Counted from the stretch's first letter, positions 36,251 to 44,803 are shown. The stretch: DNA of 64,000 nt from Paenibacillus_G elgii_A (GCA_042219835.1 JBHJMN010000025.1:22400-86399), one strand, 5' to 3'. Notes: a model not told the origin generated them from the sequence alone. Translations and numbers: made by a program.

Positions 36251-36334
36251 TACTAGGAAAAATAAACACAAAATTCTACAATAGTGTCGAAAAACAGCGT
36301 ATTTTTCTAGGACTCTCTATGATATTTTTCTAGG
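36251..36334. promoter_or_regulatory. Repeats in divergent region, candidate operator
   Basis: TATTTTTCTAGG occurs at 36,300-36,311 and 36,323-36,334 (23-base period), and an inverted relative ACTAGGAAAAATAA at 36,252-36,265. The copies lie in the 308-base gap between the RRNPP regulator and the secreted-protein gene, so they may be its binding sites. Confidence 0.45.
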
Positions 36335-36443
36335 TCTATACCGCTAGAAGTTAGGACTTTCCAAATATTGGTTTTATGTGATACCTTCGAAATGGACAAG
36401 TTGATGCGCGCCAATTTGTCCAATAAAATTGGGAGGGTTATCC

Positions 36444-37112
36444 ATGAAGAAAACATTTTTGAAAGTAACCGCAAGCGCCGTTCTCACTGCTACGCTCGTC
36501 AGCTCCGCCGCCTTGGTGACACCTGCACACGCCGCTACTGTGTCGCAAGAATTCAGCCAAGTTCAGGTCAACAAAAACCTGAACAGCAACGTATTGACGA
36601 ACATTTCCACCATGTCTGCATACATTACTACGGGAGAAGATGGCTTACTTCACGTTGACCAAAATGCTGTCAATGTGGTTGGAAAAGAAACTTTTGATGT
36701 CTATGCAAGGGGAGTTGCTTCGCTGAACGCAGCTATTAACTCTGGCGACATCAAAGTTAGTAACGGAACGCTTCAAGTGGATAAATCCCAGCTTTCTAAT
36801 CCAAGCGCTCCCCAGATGATTTCTCCAACGGCTTACGGCAATTTTTATTGGTGGGGGTATGCACTGACCTTGACTGATCAGGAATCGAAACAACTCGCCT
36901 TTAACTTGAGAAATGCCGCTACTACTATGGCTGCCGCTGCTGCAATTTCTGGACTTATTCCAGCGCCGCCGACGCAGCTTGTACGGGCCATCACTTATGT
37001 ACTTGCTGCTGGTACTCACACTGTCGCCAATGACATAAGCTTTAAAAATAATGGGAATGGTGTTACAATAAATATACACTACGCCCTATACTTTACAATT
37101 AACCCCAATTAA
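36444..37112 (+). CDS. Secreted protein, possible antimicrobial or effector
   Basis: A 222-residue protein with a classic Sec signal (KKTFLKVTASAVLTATLVSS, cut near AHA-ATV, about residue 31). The mature part begins with a polar region, then a Trp/Tyr-rich YGNFYWWGYALTLTDQE segment (about 130-147) and a hydrophobic helix rich in Ala (about 158-190). GGGAGGG precedes ATG 36444. It is followed 24 bases later by a small membrane protein gene and lies opposite a peptide quorum-sensing regulator. A secreted toxin or bacteriocin with an immunity partner would fit, but no family is recognised. Confidence 0.75.
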   Translation: MKKTFLKVTASAVLTATLVSSAALVTPAHAATVSQEFSQVQVNKNLNSNVLTNISTMSAYITTGEDGLLHVDQNAVNVVGKETFDVYARGVASLNAAINSGDIKVSNGTLQVDKSQLSNPSAPQMISPTAYGNFYWWGYALTLTDQESKQLAFNLRNAATTMAAAAAISGLIPAPPTQLVRAITYVLAAGTHTVANDISFKNNGNGVTINIHYALYFTINPN

Positions 37113-37136
37113 TTCCTTTTATGAGGGGGTGACAAG

Positions 37137-37391
37137 GTGATACTCTCGGTCACAGCGATCATGTTATCCATGATGCTGGGGTATGCGATTTTGGGGCTTC
37201 TGCTCCTCAAATTCTTGTTCAAAAGGTTTTCGGTAAACGTCCCTTACATTGTTGCTTCAATCATTCTCATTGGAATTTTGCTCTTTCAACAGGTTTATCA
37301 GGGAAGAGTAATAATGGGCAGCATTTTCATTATGGTTTTAATTGCTGGCTTTGTATTGAGTATGTTGAAGCAATCTAAAAAAGTGGGATAA
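37137..37391 (+). CDS. Small membrane protein, possible immunity partner
   Basis: An 84-residue protein with three hydrophobic segments (about 3-26, 34-50 and 58-76) and a basic C terminus ending KQSKKVG. GAGGGGG lies eight bases before the GTG start. It is cotranscribed with the preceding secreted-protein gene and closed by a terminator. The pairing suggests a self-protection or export role; no family is recognised. Confidence 0.7.
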   Translation: MILSVTAIMLSMMLGYAILGLLLLKFLFKRFSVNVPYIVASIILIGILLFQQVYQGRVIMGSIFIMVLIAGFVLSMLKQSKKVG

Positions 37392-37403
37392 AAAACTTGC
37401 TTT

Positions 37404-37431
37404 CCCCGTCGGCATAGCTGACGGGGTTTTG
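37404..37431 (+). terminator. Terminator of the secreted-protein operon
   Basis: CCCCGTC-GGC and GCT-GACGGGG form a stem around ATA, followed by TTTTG. Confidence 0.85.
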
Positions 37432-37437
37432 CTATTG

Positions 37438-37563
37438 TGCCGACTGCCCGGACGCCTTCCGCGGCTCGTTCGCCAGCCAATGAATATATTCGGCTTGCTT
37501 TTTGCGTGCTTTGGTCGTACCACATCCTTTAGCATTTTTCGCCGATAGATCCGTTAAGCTCAT
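37438..37563 (-). pseudogene. C-terminal gene fragment, perhaps YdeI/OmdA-like
   Basis: A 41-codon frame containing KARKKQAEYIHWLANEPRK, which resembles the C-terminal motif of YdeI/OmdA-type proteins. The frame runs through the repeat arm at 37,525-37,560, so its first residues derive from that arm. It is probably the truncated tail of a gene joined to the arm, not an intact gene. Confidence 0.35.
37525..37560 (+). repeat. Left-arm copy of the island repeat without core (att1)
   Basis: TCCTTTAGCATTTTTCGCCG followed by ATAGATCCGTTAAGCT matches the arm found at 38.70, 43.90, 48.80, 50.69, 53.26 and 62.24 kb. The GAACCGTAC core that should follow is missing and replaced by unrelated bases, so this site looks dead or deleted. 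Confidence 0.75.
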
Positions 37564-37860
37564 TGTAGGGGAAGTAGAATTAACCTAAGCTATAGAGACA
37601 TTATACTTCGCCATATATTCACCCTGTTCCCGAACAACTTATTCAACGATAATTTACTTATAAGCATCGCATTGAGGCTCGGGAAAGTAATAGTATTTAC
37701 AACAAAGATACCTATTTCTTTTAAGGCTCAGCCATAATCTGCAAGGGTTTCGCACGGTTTAATATGCGTTGTCCTTCCGGTTCTTTGCGCTTGGTAATTA
37801 TAAGTTTGATGAATGTTATCCGAACGAATCGAAAGACTAAATGCTAATAAGGAGATATGC

Positions 37861-38664
37861 ATGGAGTTTATTAGAAAATTAATTAGTTCCGGAGAATATG
37901 ATAGGATTATTGCCGAATTCCCATTAGATAGTGTGCTAGTCACTAGAAAGTTGACTTTAAAAGCGAATATACAATTTGAAGATAGTGATCTAGAAGACCT
38001 TAATATGAATACTGAGCAATTTGTTAAATATAAAGAAATAGAGTATTGGTTTCAGCTTATTGAATATGATTTAACATGTATGCATAAGTGTTTAGTTTAC
38101 TTGATTTATTTAGAAAATGAATTTTTTGAAAAACAAAATAATACAAAGACTATTATGGAAGTTCAGGAATTCTCTTTCTTTTTCGACAGTGCGTTTAATA
38201 AACTATTTTCCCTAATTGAAAGGGTTTCACAACTTGTAAATTGTTTATTTAGTTTAGATTTAATAGAAAATAAACTTGGTACTAATGGTGTATCTTTAAA
38301 AAATGTACAAAGAAAACTAGAAGAAAGAGAGCTATTCGTTATTAAAGATATTATTGTTAACGTTGATCTTGAGTCAGAAAGCTTGAGAAAGATAAGAAAT
38401 GCAATAACTCATCACTTTCATCCTTTGAATTCCTCCTATTTAATTCATAGTGTTGTGAACGAAAACGTGCAAATCGATAGCCGTGTAAACGGCCTGATAG
38501 ATAAGGAATTACTTTCATCTTTCCAAAATTCAATTAATAATATCAACGATATGATCAATATGCTAGTTGGTGTAGCAGTAGGCTTCTTTAAGATAGAATG
38601 TGTGCTGATTAAAAATAAAACAGTCGTTGATGTAACTGAATTTAGAATGAGTTTTGATAGTTAA
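37861..38664 (+). CDS. HEPN-like domain protein
   Basis: A 267-residue AT-rich gene product, almost entirely helical. RNAITHHFHP (about residues 196-205) contains R-x4-H, the catalytic motif of HEPN RNases and related Cthe_2314-type HEPN proteins. ATG 37861 has AAGGAG six bases upstream; the frame extends further up without a ribosome site. It is the only intact gene between two repeat copies, making it a one-gene cassette. It could be a defence RNase or a toxin; no antitoxin gene is adjacent. Confidence 0.6.
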   Translation: MEFIRKLISSGEYDRIIAEFPLDSVLVTRKLTLKANIQFEDSDLEDLNMNTEQFVKYKEIEYWFQLIEYDLTCMHKCLVYLIYLENEFFEKQNNTKTIMEVQEFSFFFDSAFNKLFSLIERVSQLVNCLFSLDLIENKLGTNGVSLKNVQRKLEERELFVIKDIIVNVDLESESLRKIRNAITHHFHPLNSSYLIHSVVNENVQIDSRVNGLIDKELLSSFQNSINNINDMINMLVGVAVGFFKIECVLIKNKTVVDVTEFRMSFDS

Positions 38665-38674
38665 TCATAAGACG

Positions 38675-38816
38675 AAGGAGCTGGCCGCGACAGCTCCTTT
38701 CGCATTTTTCGCCGATAGACCCGTTAAGCTGAACCTTACCACAAGTGATGGTACACACCATAAGGAAAGAAATTGTGCTTGATAGTAGTTATATCAGCAG
38801 TTTAAGACGATAGTGA
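38675..38816 (+). repeat. Island repeat with palindrome, arm and core (att2)
   Basis: GAAGGAGCTG...CAGCTCCTTTC (38,675-38,701) forms a palindrome, followed by the arm GCATTTTTCGCCGATAGACC and the core variant GAACCTTACCACAAGTGATG (38,731-38,750). The following 65 bases (GATAGTAGTTATATCAGCAG and around) recur with few changes after att3 at 43,951-44,015. Confidence 0.85.
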
Positions 38817-38823
38817 TATTTGT

Positions 38824-38898
38824 CCGGCGGATAAAGGCTATAAAAATAAAGCCTTTATTCGCCGCTGTTTTGTTGAACTAACGTATCCGTTAGTTCAA
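38824..38898 (+). other. Two tandem hairpins at a block edge
   Basis: GGCGGATAAAGGC pairs with GCCTTTAT-CGCC (38,825-38,862). TTGAACTAACG pairs perfectly with CGTTAGTTCAA around TATC (38,873-38,898). They lie between att2 and a gene remnant and may be a terminator plus a protein-binding palindrome. Confidence 0.45.
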
Positions 38899-39063
38899 TG
38901 CAACTACGGGTCGTTCGCGATCTTCAACGCAAGCGGCCTAGCATTGCCGGAGGGCTTGTTCGATGGCCCTCAGGAACGCAAAACGATCAAAATCAAGGGA
39001 AACGACAGATTGGATGAAGAAATGTTAACCCGTCTGCTCACGCAAGCATCCTCCGCTATCTAG
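38899..39063 (+). pseudogene. C-terminal gene fragment
   Basis: An open 54-codon stretch (NYGSFAIFNASGLALPEGLF, later GNDRLDEEMLTRLLTQASS) ending at TAG 39,063, without a start codon or ribosome site. It reads like the end of a small soluble enzyme-like protein whose 5' part was lost at the block boundary. The family is not recognised. Confidence 0.4.
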
Positions 39064-39134
39064 CCTCGCCAGTAGCAGAATAAGCCCTTTGCCCCGTAAG
39101 GTACAGTAGCTGCAAACAGCCTGTTTGATTTCAC

Positions 39135-40013
39135 TTATATCGTGATATGTCTTCGTTCAATGCCAACCACTGCACCGCCAACCCGAACCTGGTTGATTTC
39201 ACCGCTCTCGCTCAGGCGCAATCCTACCTTAATTTCAGAAGGACAATCCATCGAATACCCTTGCCTGAACATGACGTGCTCCACTTCCCGCAAAGATAGT
39301 TGGCCATGTTGGTACAAATAGCTGAGCAGGGCACCGTTGGATGTTCCTGTCGCGCTCTCCTCGGGAATATCGTACAGCGGCGCAAAATTCCGACATTCCG
39401 CAGCAGCATCGTCTGGAGTATCCATCGTGAACAGATGATATCCAACCACATCATATTTTTCGCTGATGGCGGTTATGGCGTCAAAATTTGGCTGAACTTC
39501 ATTCAAGAGCTTCCTGCTGCGGATCGGGATCAAAATGTCCCGCAGCCCCGTCGAAACAATCTGGATGGGCAACCCGGTTTCCAGATCCTCGGCATCCATC
39601 CCCAAAGATGGGGCGATTTCCTCACAGGATATCCTTTCAAGAAATTGTGGTAAGGCTTGTGACAAATAAACAAGACCTTCAGAGCTAATATCGACATCCA
39701 AAATCCCTGCCTTGGTTTCTATCTTATAGGAGGTCCCTTCCTTTGCCAAACCCAGCGAATGCATTAGTCCAAATGCAGCAATCGTGGCATGTCCGCATAG
39801 ATCAACTTCGCTGGCGGGGGTGAAATAGCGGATTTTGTAATCCGCAAGCAGGGATTTTTCCATAAAGGCCGTCTCCGAAAAGCCCAATTCCTTCGCTATA
39901 AGCTGCATTTCGGCAGCATACAGCGAAAGGCCACCCTCCAAGACAACGCCTGCTGGATTACCGCCACGCTCCCCTTTCGCAAACGCATTTAACGTATACA
40001 CTTCCACATTCAT
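39135..40013 (-). CDS. PhzF family isomerase
   Basis: A 292-residue protein of the PhzF/YddE diaminopimelate-epimerase-like fold. The N-terminal AFAKGERGGNPAGVVLE carries the conserved GNPA, FSETAFM (about 45-51) has the catalytic Glu, and DLCGHATIAA (about 71-80) and the ATGTSNGAL block (about 219) are typical. The substrate of this member is unknown. AAGGAGAG lies upstream of the ATG. It is next to a TetR regulator and an MFS exporter, but an inverted repeat upstream suggests its own control. Confidence 0.92.
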   Translation of the reverse strand: MNVEVYTLNAFAKGERGGNPAGVVLEGGLSLYAAEMQLIAKELGFSETAFMEKSLLADYKIRYFTPASEVDLCGHATIAAFGLMHSLGLAKEGTSYKIETKAGILDVDISSEGLVYLSQALPQFLERISCEEIAPSLGMDAEDLETGLPIQIVSTGLRDILIPIRSRKLLNEVQPNFDAITAISEKYDVVGYHLFTMDTPDDAAAECRNFAPLYDIPEESATGTSNGALLSYLYQHGQLSLREVEHVMFRQGYSMDCPSEIKVGLRLSESGEINQVRVGGAVVGIERRHITI

Positions 40014-40111
40014 GTTCCGCTCGTCCTCTCCTTATCTTCAAAAAACCGATGTGCGCAACCGCACGTCCCACTCGCTGCCATGAAACGGATGTCGGGTCTC
40101 CCGCGCAATTT

Positions 40112-40152
40112 AGAATCGTTCCGTTTAATAACATACGAATGATAACGATTCT
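40112..40152. promoter_or_regulatory. Inverted repeat upstream of the PhzF gene
   Basis: AGAATCGTT (40,112-40,120) and AACGATTCT (40,144-40,152) are perfect inverted arms about 100 bases before the PhzF start. The right arm lies in ATGATAACGATTCTTT, which partly resembles a Fur box. Operator function is inferred. Confidence 0.35.
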
Positions 40153-40193
40153 TTAAGTCAATCTCTCCCGCTCCTTACGACATTGCATTATGT

Positions 40194-40358
40194 TCACTCC
40201 AGACGGGCTCTCCCTGCCCTATCAGTCTCCATATACACCGTACCGTTACAACTGCAAGCAACACAGGTCTGGACGACAAATAGATCCGCCTTCCAGGAAA
40301 GCCCTGCCAATGCCGGATGCTGCGCATCAAGGTTGATCAGCATGGGCCAAGGGTCCAT
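40194..40358 (-). pseudogene. Gene fragment with CVACSC motif
   Basis: A 54-codon frame (MDPWPMLINLDAQHPALAGL, then VVQTCVACSCNGTVYMETD) with normal coding character. It looks like the C-terminal end of a larger immunity-like protein, cut off by the TetR gene downstream of its truncated start. No ribosome site is visible. Confidence 0.35.
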
Positions 40359-40384
40359 TATACCACGGACAGCTATACCGGCCG

Positions 40385-41047
40385 TCAACATCCGCACAGA
40401 CCGGACTCTCTTGCTCTTTGAATCGTGCCTGAATCTTCTGTCTTTGCAGACAGCAGATCCCATACACTCATCAGTTGAGTTATGGCAGCGTCAATTGCCT
40501 CGTACGGAACATTGTCACGGGCTTGTGTCGAAATTCCTTGAAGAAATGTTTCAAATAAGGCGACCAGCATGGCGATATTTGTAGAATCAGGCAAATCGCC
40601 ATTTGCTACGGCTCGTTCTATACAATCTTCCAGCCAACGGCGAACCCTTTCTCGTTCCTTCGCGAGCATCTCTTGGATGTGGTTTTGCTCAGGAGAACAG
40701 GTTGCAGCAGACAAAACCAACAGACAGCCTAAAGGGTGTGAACTCTCTGTCTGCATCCTTGCCGACCGCCGTAATCCTTGCTCGATGGCTACTTTCGGAG
40801 GGATACTTGTATCCCGGAAACTTTCTGAAACCTGTCCATAGGATGATACATATTGATCAACCACTTCGCGGAACAGCGCTTCCTTGGATTCGAACGCCGC
40901 ATAAAAACTAGCCGCTGATATATCTCCCATCGCAGCACGCAATTGAGAAAGTGAAGTGGATTCAAAGCCGTGTTCCCAGAACAGATGCATGGCGGCAGCA
41001 ACCGCCTCGTCACGATTAAATGCACGAGGGCGTCCCGTTCGTGGCAT
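40385..41047 (-). CDS. TetR/AcrR family transcriptional regulator
   Basis: A 220-residue repressor. The N-terminal helix-turn-helix covers about residues 10-55 (AVAAAMHLFWEHGFESTSLS, then ISAASFYAAFESKEAL). The C-terminal ligand domain resembles the TetR_C_7-like group. It is divergent from the MFS exporter gene, with a promoter between them, so it probably represses the exporter until an inducer binds. AGGAGG precedes the ATG. Confidence 0.9.
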   Translation of the reverse strand: MPRTGRPRAFNRDEAVAAAMHLFWEHGFESTSLSQLRAAMGDISAASFYAAFESKEALFREVVDQYVSSYGQVSESFRDTSIPPKVAIEQGLRRSARMQTESSHPLGCLLVLSAATCSPEQNHIQEMLAKERERVRRWLEDCIERAVANGDLPDSTNIAMLVALFETFLQGISTQARDNVPYEAIDAAITQLMSVWDLLSAKTEDSGTIQRARESGLCGC

Positions 41048-41093
41048 AATATGACCTCCTTCATCATTTTTATACTAATCGATCCAGAAGTCA

Positions 41094-41122
41094 TTGACAA
41101 GTGAACTTCGTTGACTTAATAT
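41094..41122 (+). promoter_or_regulatory. Promoter of the MFS exporter gene
   Basis: TTGACA (41,094-41,099) and TAATAT (41,117-41,122) are 17 bases apart. Similar ATCGATCCA and ATTGATCCA sequences flank the region on either side and may be TetR binding half-sites. Confidence 0.6.
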
Positions 41123-41170
41123 GTGGAATGATTGATCCATAATTCGTTTCAACTAAAGGAGGAGACTGAG

Positions 41171-42370
41171 TTGTCTCAATATTCATCAACCACGAGTATG
41201 GCCCAACCGGATAACATCTCTACCCAATTTCCCTGGCTTGCCCTTCTCGCGCTTGCGATGACAGGATTTATCTGTATTCTAACCGAAACCATTCCAGCCG
41301 GACTGCTGCCGTTAATCGGAGAAGGGCTTGATATAACAAAAGCGATGGCTGGACAGTTCGTCACCCTATATGCGATAGGCTCGCTTGTGGCAGCCATTCC
41401 GTTCGCCATGTTTACCGGCAAGGTTCGGCGGCGTCCGCTGCTCCTCGCCATTATTGCGGGTTTCCTTGTATTCAACACAATTACCGCTTTATCGACCAGC
41501 TATGCCTTGACGCTTGTTGCTCGGTTTATGGCCGGAGTAGCCGCTGGCGCGGCTTGGGGAATGATCGCTGGTTACGCGCGCCGTATGGTACCGGATGCCT
41601 TGAAGGGGCGCGCCTTAGCGGTCGCGATGGTAGGAACACCGATTGCTCTAACCTTCGGCGTGCCAATCGGTACCTTACTTGGCGACCTAATCGGCTGGCG
41701 TGCCGTATTCGGGGTCATGTCTCTTCTAGCTCTTTTATTAATTGGTTGGGTGTTGTGGAAAGTGCCGGATTATCCTGGGCAACCTGCAGATAAAAGAATG
41801 ACCGTAGGGCAGGTGTTTGTCATGCCCGGCATGCGACCGATTCTCATGGTTGTGTTCGCCTGGATGCTCGCACACAATATTTTATATACGTATATTGCGC
41901 CGTTTCTCGAGCCTTCCGGACTCGGAGGACGTGTTGATCTCGTCTTACTGGTCTTTGGCTTAGCCGCCCTTGTCTCCATCTGGGTCGTTGGCCTGCTCAT
42001 CGACCGAATGCTGCGCCTACTGGTATTGATCAGCCTGGTCGGGTTTGCACTTGCGTCCGTTGCCCTATGGGTAGGCGGCACATACGCACCGATTGTCTAT
42101 GCAGCCGTGGCGTTATGGGGACTTACCTTCGGCGGTGCCGCTACACTGCTGCAAACCGCACAAGCTATTGCAAGTGGTGAAGAAGGCGTAGATATCGCAA
42201 TGCCCATCAATACCACGGTATGGAATCTGGCCATCGCTGGTGGAGGTATCGTAGGCGGCACTTTGCTGGAGCATGTGGGTGTACAATCGTTTCCAGGAGT
42301 GCTATTGATTCTGCTGCTTGTGGCTTTGATTATCGCGTGGAGTTCGAAGAGGCACGGCTTCCCCCGATAA
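41171..42370 (+). CDS. MFS transporter (DHA1-type exporter)
   Basis: A 399-residue protein with 12 predicted membrane segments. The loop FTGKVRRRPLLLA (about 82-94) is the MFS motif A, and the N half shows RFMAGVAAGAAWG as in arabinose-efflux-like (AraJ/YdhP) exporters. It should pump small molecules or drugs out. TTG 41171 has AGGAGG nine bases upstream; the longer frame lacks a ribosome site. Divergent TetR control is likely. Confidence 0.92.
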   Translation: MSQYSSTTSMAQPDNISTQFPWLALLALAMTGFICILTETIPAGLLPLIGEGLDITKAMAGQFVTLYAIGSLVAAIPFAMFTGKVRRRPLLLAIIAGFLVFNTITALSTSYALTLVARFMAGVAAGAAWGMIAGYARRMVPDALKGRALAVAMVGTPIALTFGVPIGTLLGDLIGWRAVFGVMSLLALLLIGWVLWKVPDYPGQPADKRMTVGQVFVMPGMRPILMVVFAWMLAHNILYTYIAPFLEPSGLGGRVDLVLLVFGLAALVSIWVVGLLIDRMLRLLVLISLVGFALASVALWVGGTYAPIVYAAVALWGLTFGGAATLLQTAQAIASGEEGVDIAMPINTTVWNLAIAGGGIVGGTLLEHVGVQSFPGVLLILLLVALIIAWSSKRHGFPR

Positions 42371-42380
42371 CCATAAGCAC

Positions 42381-43798
42381 GTGGACCAACATGCAAAACC
42401 TACGAACCCAGGTGACAATTTACTTCTGCCACAGTTGATGAAGGTATCGGCGTTTACCAGATACTGCACAATCAACAATGAGCCGGTAGCAACACTATTC
42501 ATCGGTAATCCCAATGGCCTTTCGAAATATTGGGGCGATGCGGTGTCGATTGAGCGCAAGGACTACGCCGTATTCTTCCCTGAGGTAAATGAAGAGCAGC
42601 CGAGTCTGATGATGATGCGAACGTTGGTTGAAGAAGGCTTAATTTCCGGTGAGGTAAAGTTCCCGACACAGCTTACGGTAACGGAAAAAGGTAGTTCCCA
42701 GTTGAGTGGTCAAGCAACTCCTGAAGTACCCGCAGCTCCATCGCCAGCACCTAAGGCACCTGTGATTGAAGAGTCGGCTCCGTTTCCCGCTCAACCAAGT
42801 AAGTTGGAGGGGCTTCATCCAAAAGTATTGGCAAAAGCTTGGAAAGTCATTCAAAGATGGGAACTATCGATCGGCTGTCCTTGACACATATATAGCTCTC
42901 AATAAAGAAGTCCAGCGCAAGAGCAAGCTTACCCAAGACGGTTCATCTCTTATGCAAAAGGCTTTCTCGAAAGATAATCCGGTATTAAAAGTAGCCGGAG
43001 GGGATGATCCGCAATTGGGAACAATGTGGTTATTCTCTGGAGCCATGATGGGGATTCGTAATGTCTTAGCGCATGACGATTCGATACATCCGTCTGAACA
43101 GGAAGCATTAGAACAGTTATACTTTGCATCGATGTTGTTCAGGAGATTAGACCTTGCAGTGAATGTTGAAGCAGAGAAGCTTATGGGGGAGATTTCTCAG
43201 CTTACGTTCAAGCTTGATGGTAATGAATCCTATTCGAATAGCGAAAAACTTAGAGCCCACCTTGCTCCTTCAAAAGAGTACGTTGATGGCGAATTGCACA
43301 GGCTCTGTTTCCTTAAGATTCTCGAAATAATTAAAAGTGGATACTTCAACGACCAAAATGCAGGTATTAATTTGTTATTGGAGTGGGACGCAGCGATTCT
43401 TGACCACGTAACTAATGACGACCATATCGAGTTGATCTGCTCCATTTATCACGCGGCAGGCGGCTCGTATCCGTCTCGATCAGCCGAAACGTTGATAAGG
43501 GATGGTTTTAAGAATAGTTACGAAGAGTCTTACGGTATTTCAGGAATATCTGCTCTCAAGCGGTGAGGCATTTCATGGGGTTTTGGAGAAGATTTGGTTC
43601 AGTGATGCTTTTTTCAAATCGATCGTTAATTATGGTGAGGAAGAGTTTTTAATTGCTCTCCTCAACAAGGTAGTTAATAAGGAGTTCCAGTTGCAAAGAA
43701 ATGACTTGGTTACTCTGAGCCGTGAATTGAATCGTGCGTATAGAAAGAACACGTCTGAACTTACCTCCAAGATTGAAGAGATGAATGACAAGCCTTAG
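42381..43798 (+). pseudogene. Ymh/TIGR02391 family gene with two frameshifts
   Basis: Three overlapping frames together give one protein. Frame 1 (42,381 to about 42,848) holds the N-terminal domain up to LHPKVLAKAWK. After an apparent one-base insertion, frame 2 continues SFKDGNYRSAVLDTYIALNK with MGIRNVLAHDDSI, the Ymh/TIGR02391 core with an R-N-x3-A-H element typical of HEPN-related folds. A second shift near 43,540-43,560 leads to frame 3 (QEYLLSSGEAFHGVLEKIW) ending at 43,798. Such proteins are often linked to abortive infection; this copy seems inactive. Confidence 0.75.
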
Positions 43799-43873
43799 GA
43801 AGGTAGCGTTATTTAAGCGACTGAAATAATAGTGGTCGGACGTAGAACGTTTTAGGCAATATTGAAGCAACTA

Positions 43874-44015
43874 AAGGAGCTGCCGCGGCAAGCTCCTTTC
43901 GCATTTTTCGCCGATAGCCCCGTTAAGCTGAATCGTACCACAAGTGATGGTACACACAATCAGAAAAGAAATAGTGTTTGATAGTAGTTATATCAGCAGA
44001 TTAAGACGATAGTGA
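43874..44015 (+). repeat. Island repeat with palindrome, arm and core (att3)
   Basis: AAAGGAGCTGCCGCGGCAAG with GCTCCTTT forms a near-perfect palindrome, then GCATTTTTCGCCGATAGCCC and core variant GAATCGTACCACAAGTGATG (43,930-43,949). The right flank (43,951-44,015) is a close copy of the right flank of att2. Confidence 0.85.
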
Positions 44016-44070
44016 CAAGACGGTGATTGGCATGACATCATTTATATGGGTCTTTTGCAAAATGAATACT

Positions 44071-44099
44071 TTGAGAAATAAGTAAAAAAGTGATAACAT
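44071..44099 (+). promoter_or_regulatory. Promoter upstream of the GNAT gene
   Basis: TTGAGA (44,071-44,076) and TAACAT (44,094-44,099) are 17 bases apart, about 220 bases before the gene. The stretch between holds no other clear signal. Confidence 0.45.
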
Positions 44100-44319
44100 G
44101 GTTCTACCGTAAAAGAGAGGAACAGCTATTGAATGGTATCAACTAAATATGATAGAATAGATAATTAAAGTGAAATATGTTTGATTGCAAATCGATTAAT
44201 ATAATTCCGAAAAGAGTGGTAAGCATGAAGTCATATATCAATTGGAGATATACGATCACCATCTACAAAAAAGTGATGAAAGGAGCGTGATAAATTAAAA
44301 AGAAAAGGAGCAGAACGAA

Positions 44320-44763
44320 ATGATACAAAACAGAAAAGCAACCGTTAATGACTATGATATGATTATAAATCTTTGGGAAAGATCGGTAATGGCCACTCAT
44401 CATTTTTTGAGTTTCAAGGATAAAGAGGAAATCAAAAAAGAATTACCCATGTATTTTCCTCATCTTGATGTACGTCTCTGGTATACCGAAGACTCTATCA
44501 TTGGTTTTACCGCCATCAATGAAAATCACTTGGAAGCACTATTTCTCGATCCCGATAAAATTGGCAAGGGGTATGGGAAACAAATTATGCAAATATGCAT
44601 CAATGGTTTTGGGATCACGTCCGTTGATGTGAATAAACAAAATGAGAATGCGACAAAGTTTTACTTAAAAAGCGGTTTCGGAATAACCGGTGAAGATTTG
44701 ACGGATGGAGCAGGCCGCCCTTACCCCATTTTACATTTGAAATACAATGAACAGCAGAAGTAA
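44320..44763 (+). CDS. GNAT family N-acetyltransferase
   Basis: A 147-residue acetyltransferase. The acetyl-CoA loop is visible as PDKIGKGYGKQIM (about 87-99), and the C-terminal NENATKFYLKSGFGITGE is typical of YjaB-like GNAT proteins. The substrate is unknown; related enzymes modify small molecules, drugs or protein ends. AAAGGAG lies about 10 bases before the ATG. It is the only intact gene in its block and is followed by a strong terminator. Confidence 0.92.
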   Translation: MIQNRKATVNDYDMIINLWERSVMATHHFLSFKDKEEIKKELPMYFPHLDVRLWYTEDSIIGFTAINENHLEALFLDPDKIGKGYGKQIMQICINGFGITSVDVNKQNENATKFYLKSGFGITGEDLTDGAGRPYPILHLKYNEQQK

Positions 44764-44775
44764 TTCTTCTGTCCA

Positions 44776-44803
44776 GGCTGTCGAGAAATCGACAGCCTTT
44801 TAA
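44776..44803 (+). terminator. Terminator after the GNAT gene
   Basis: GGCTGTCGA and TCGACAGCC form a perfect 9-base-pair stem around GAAA, followed by TTTTAAAT. Confidence 0.9.
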
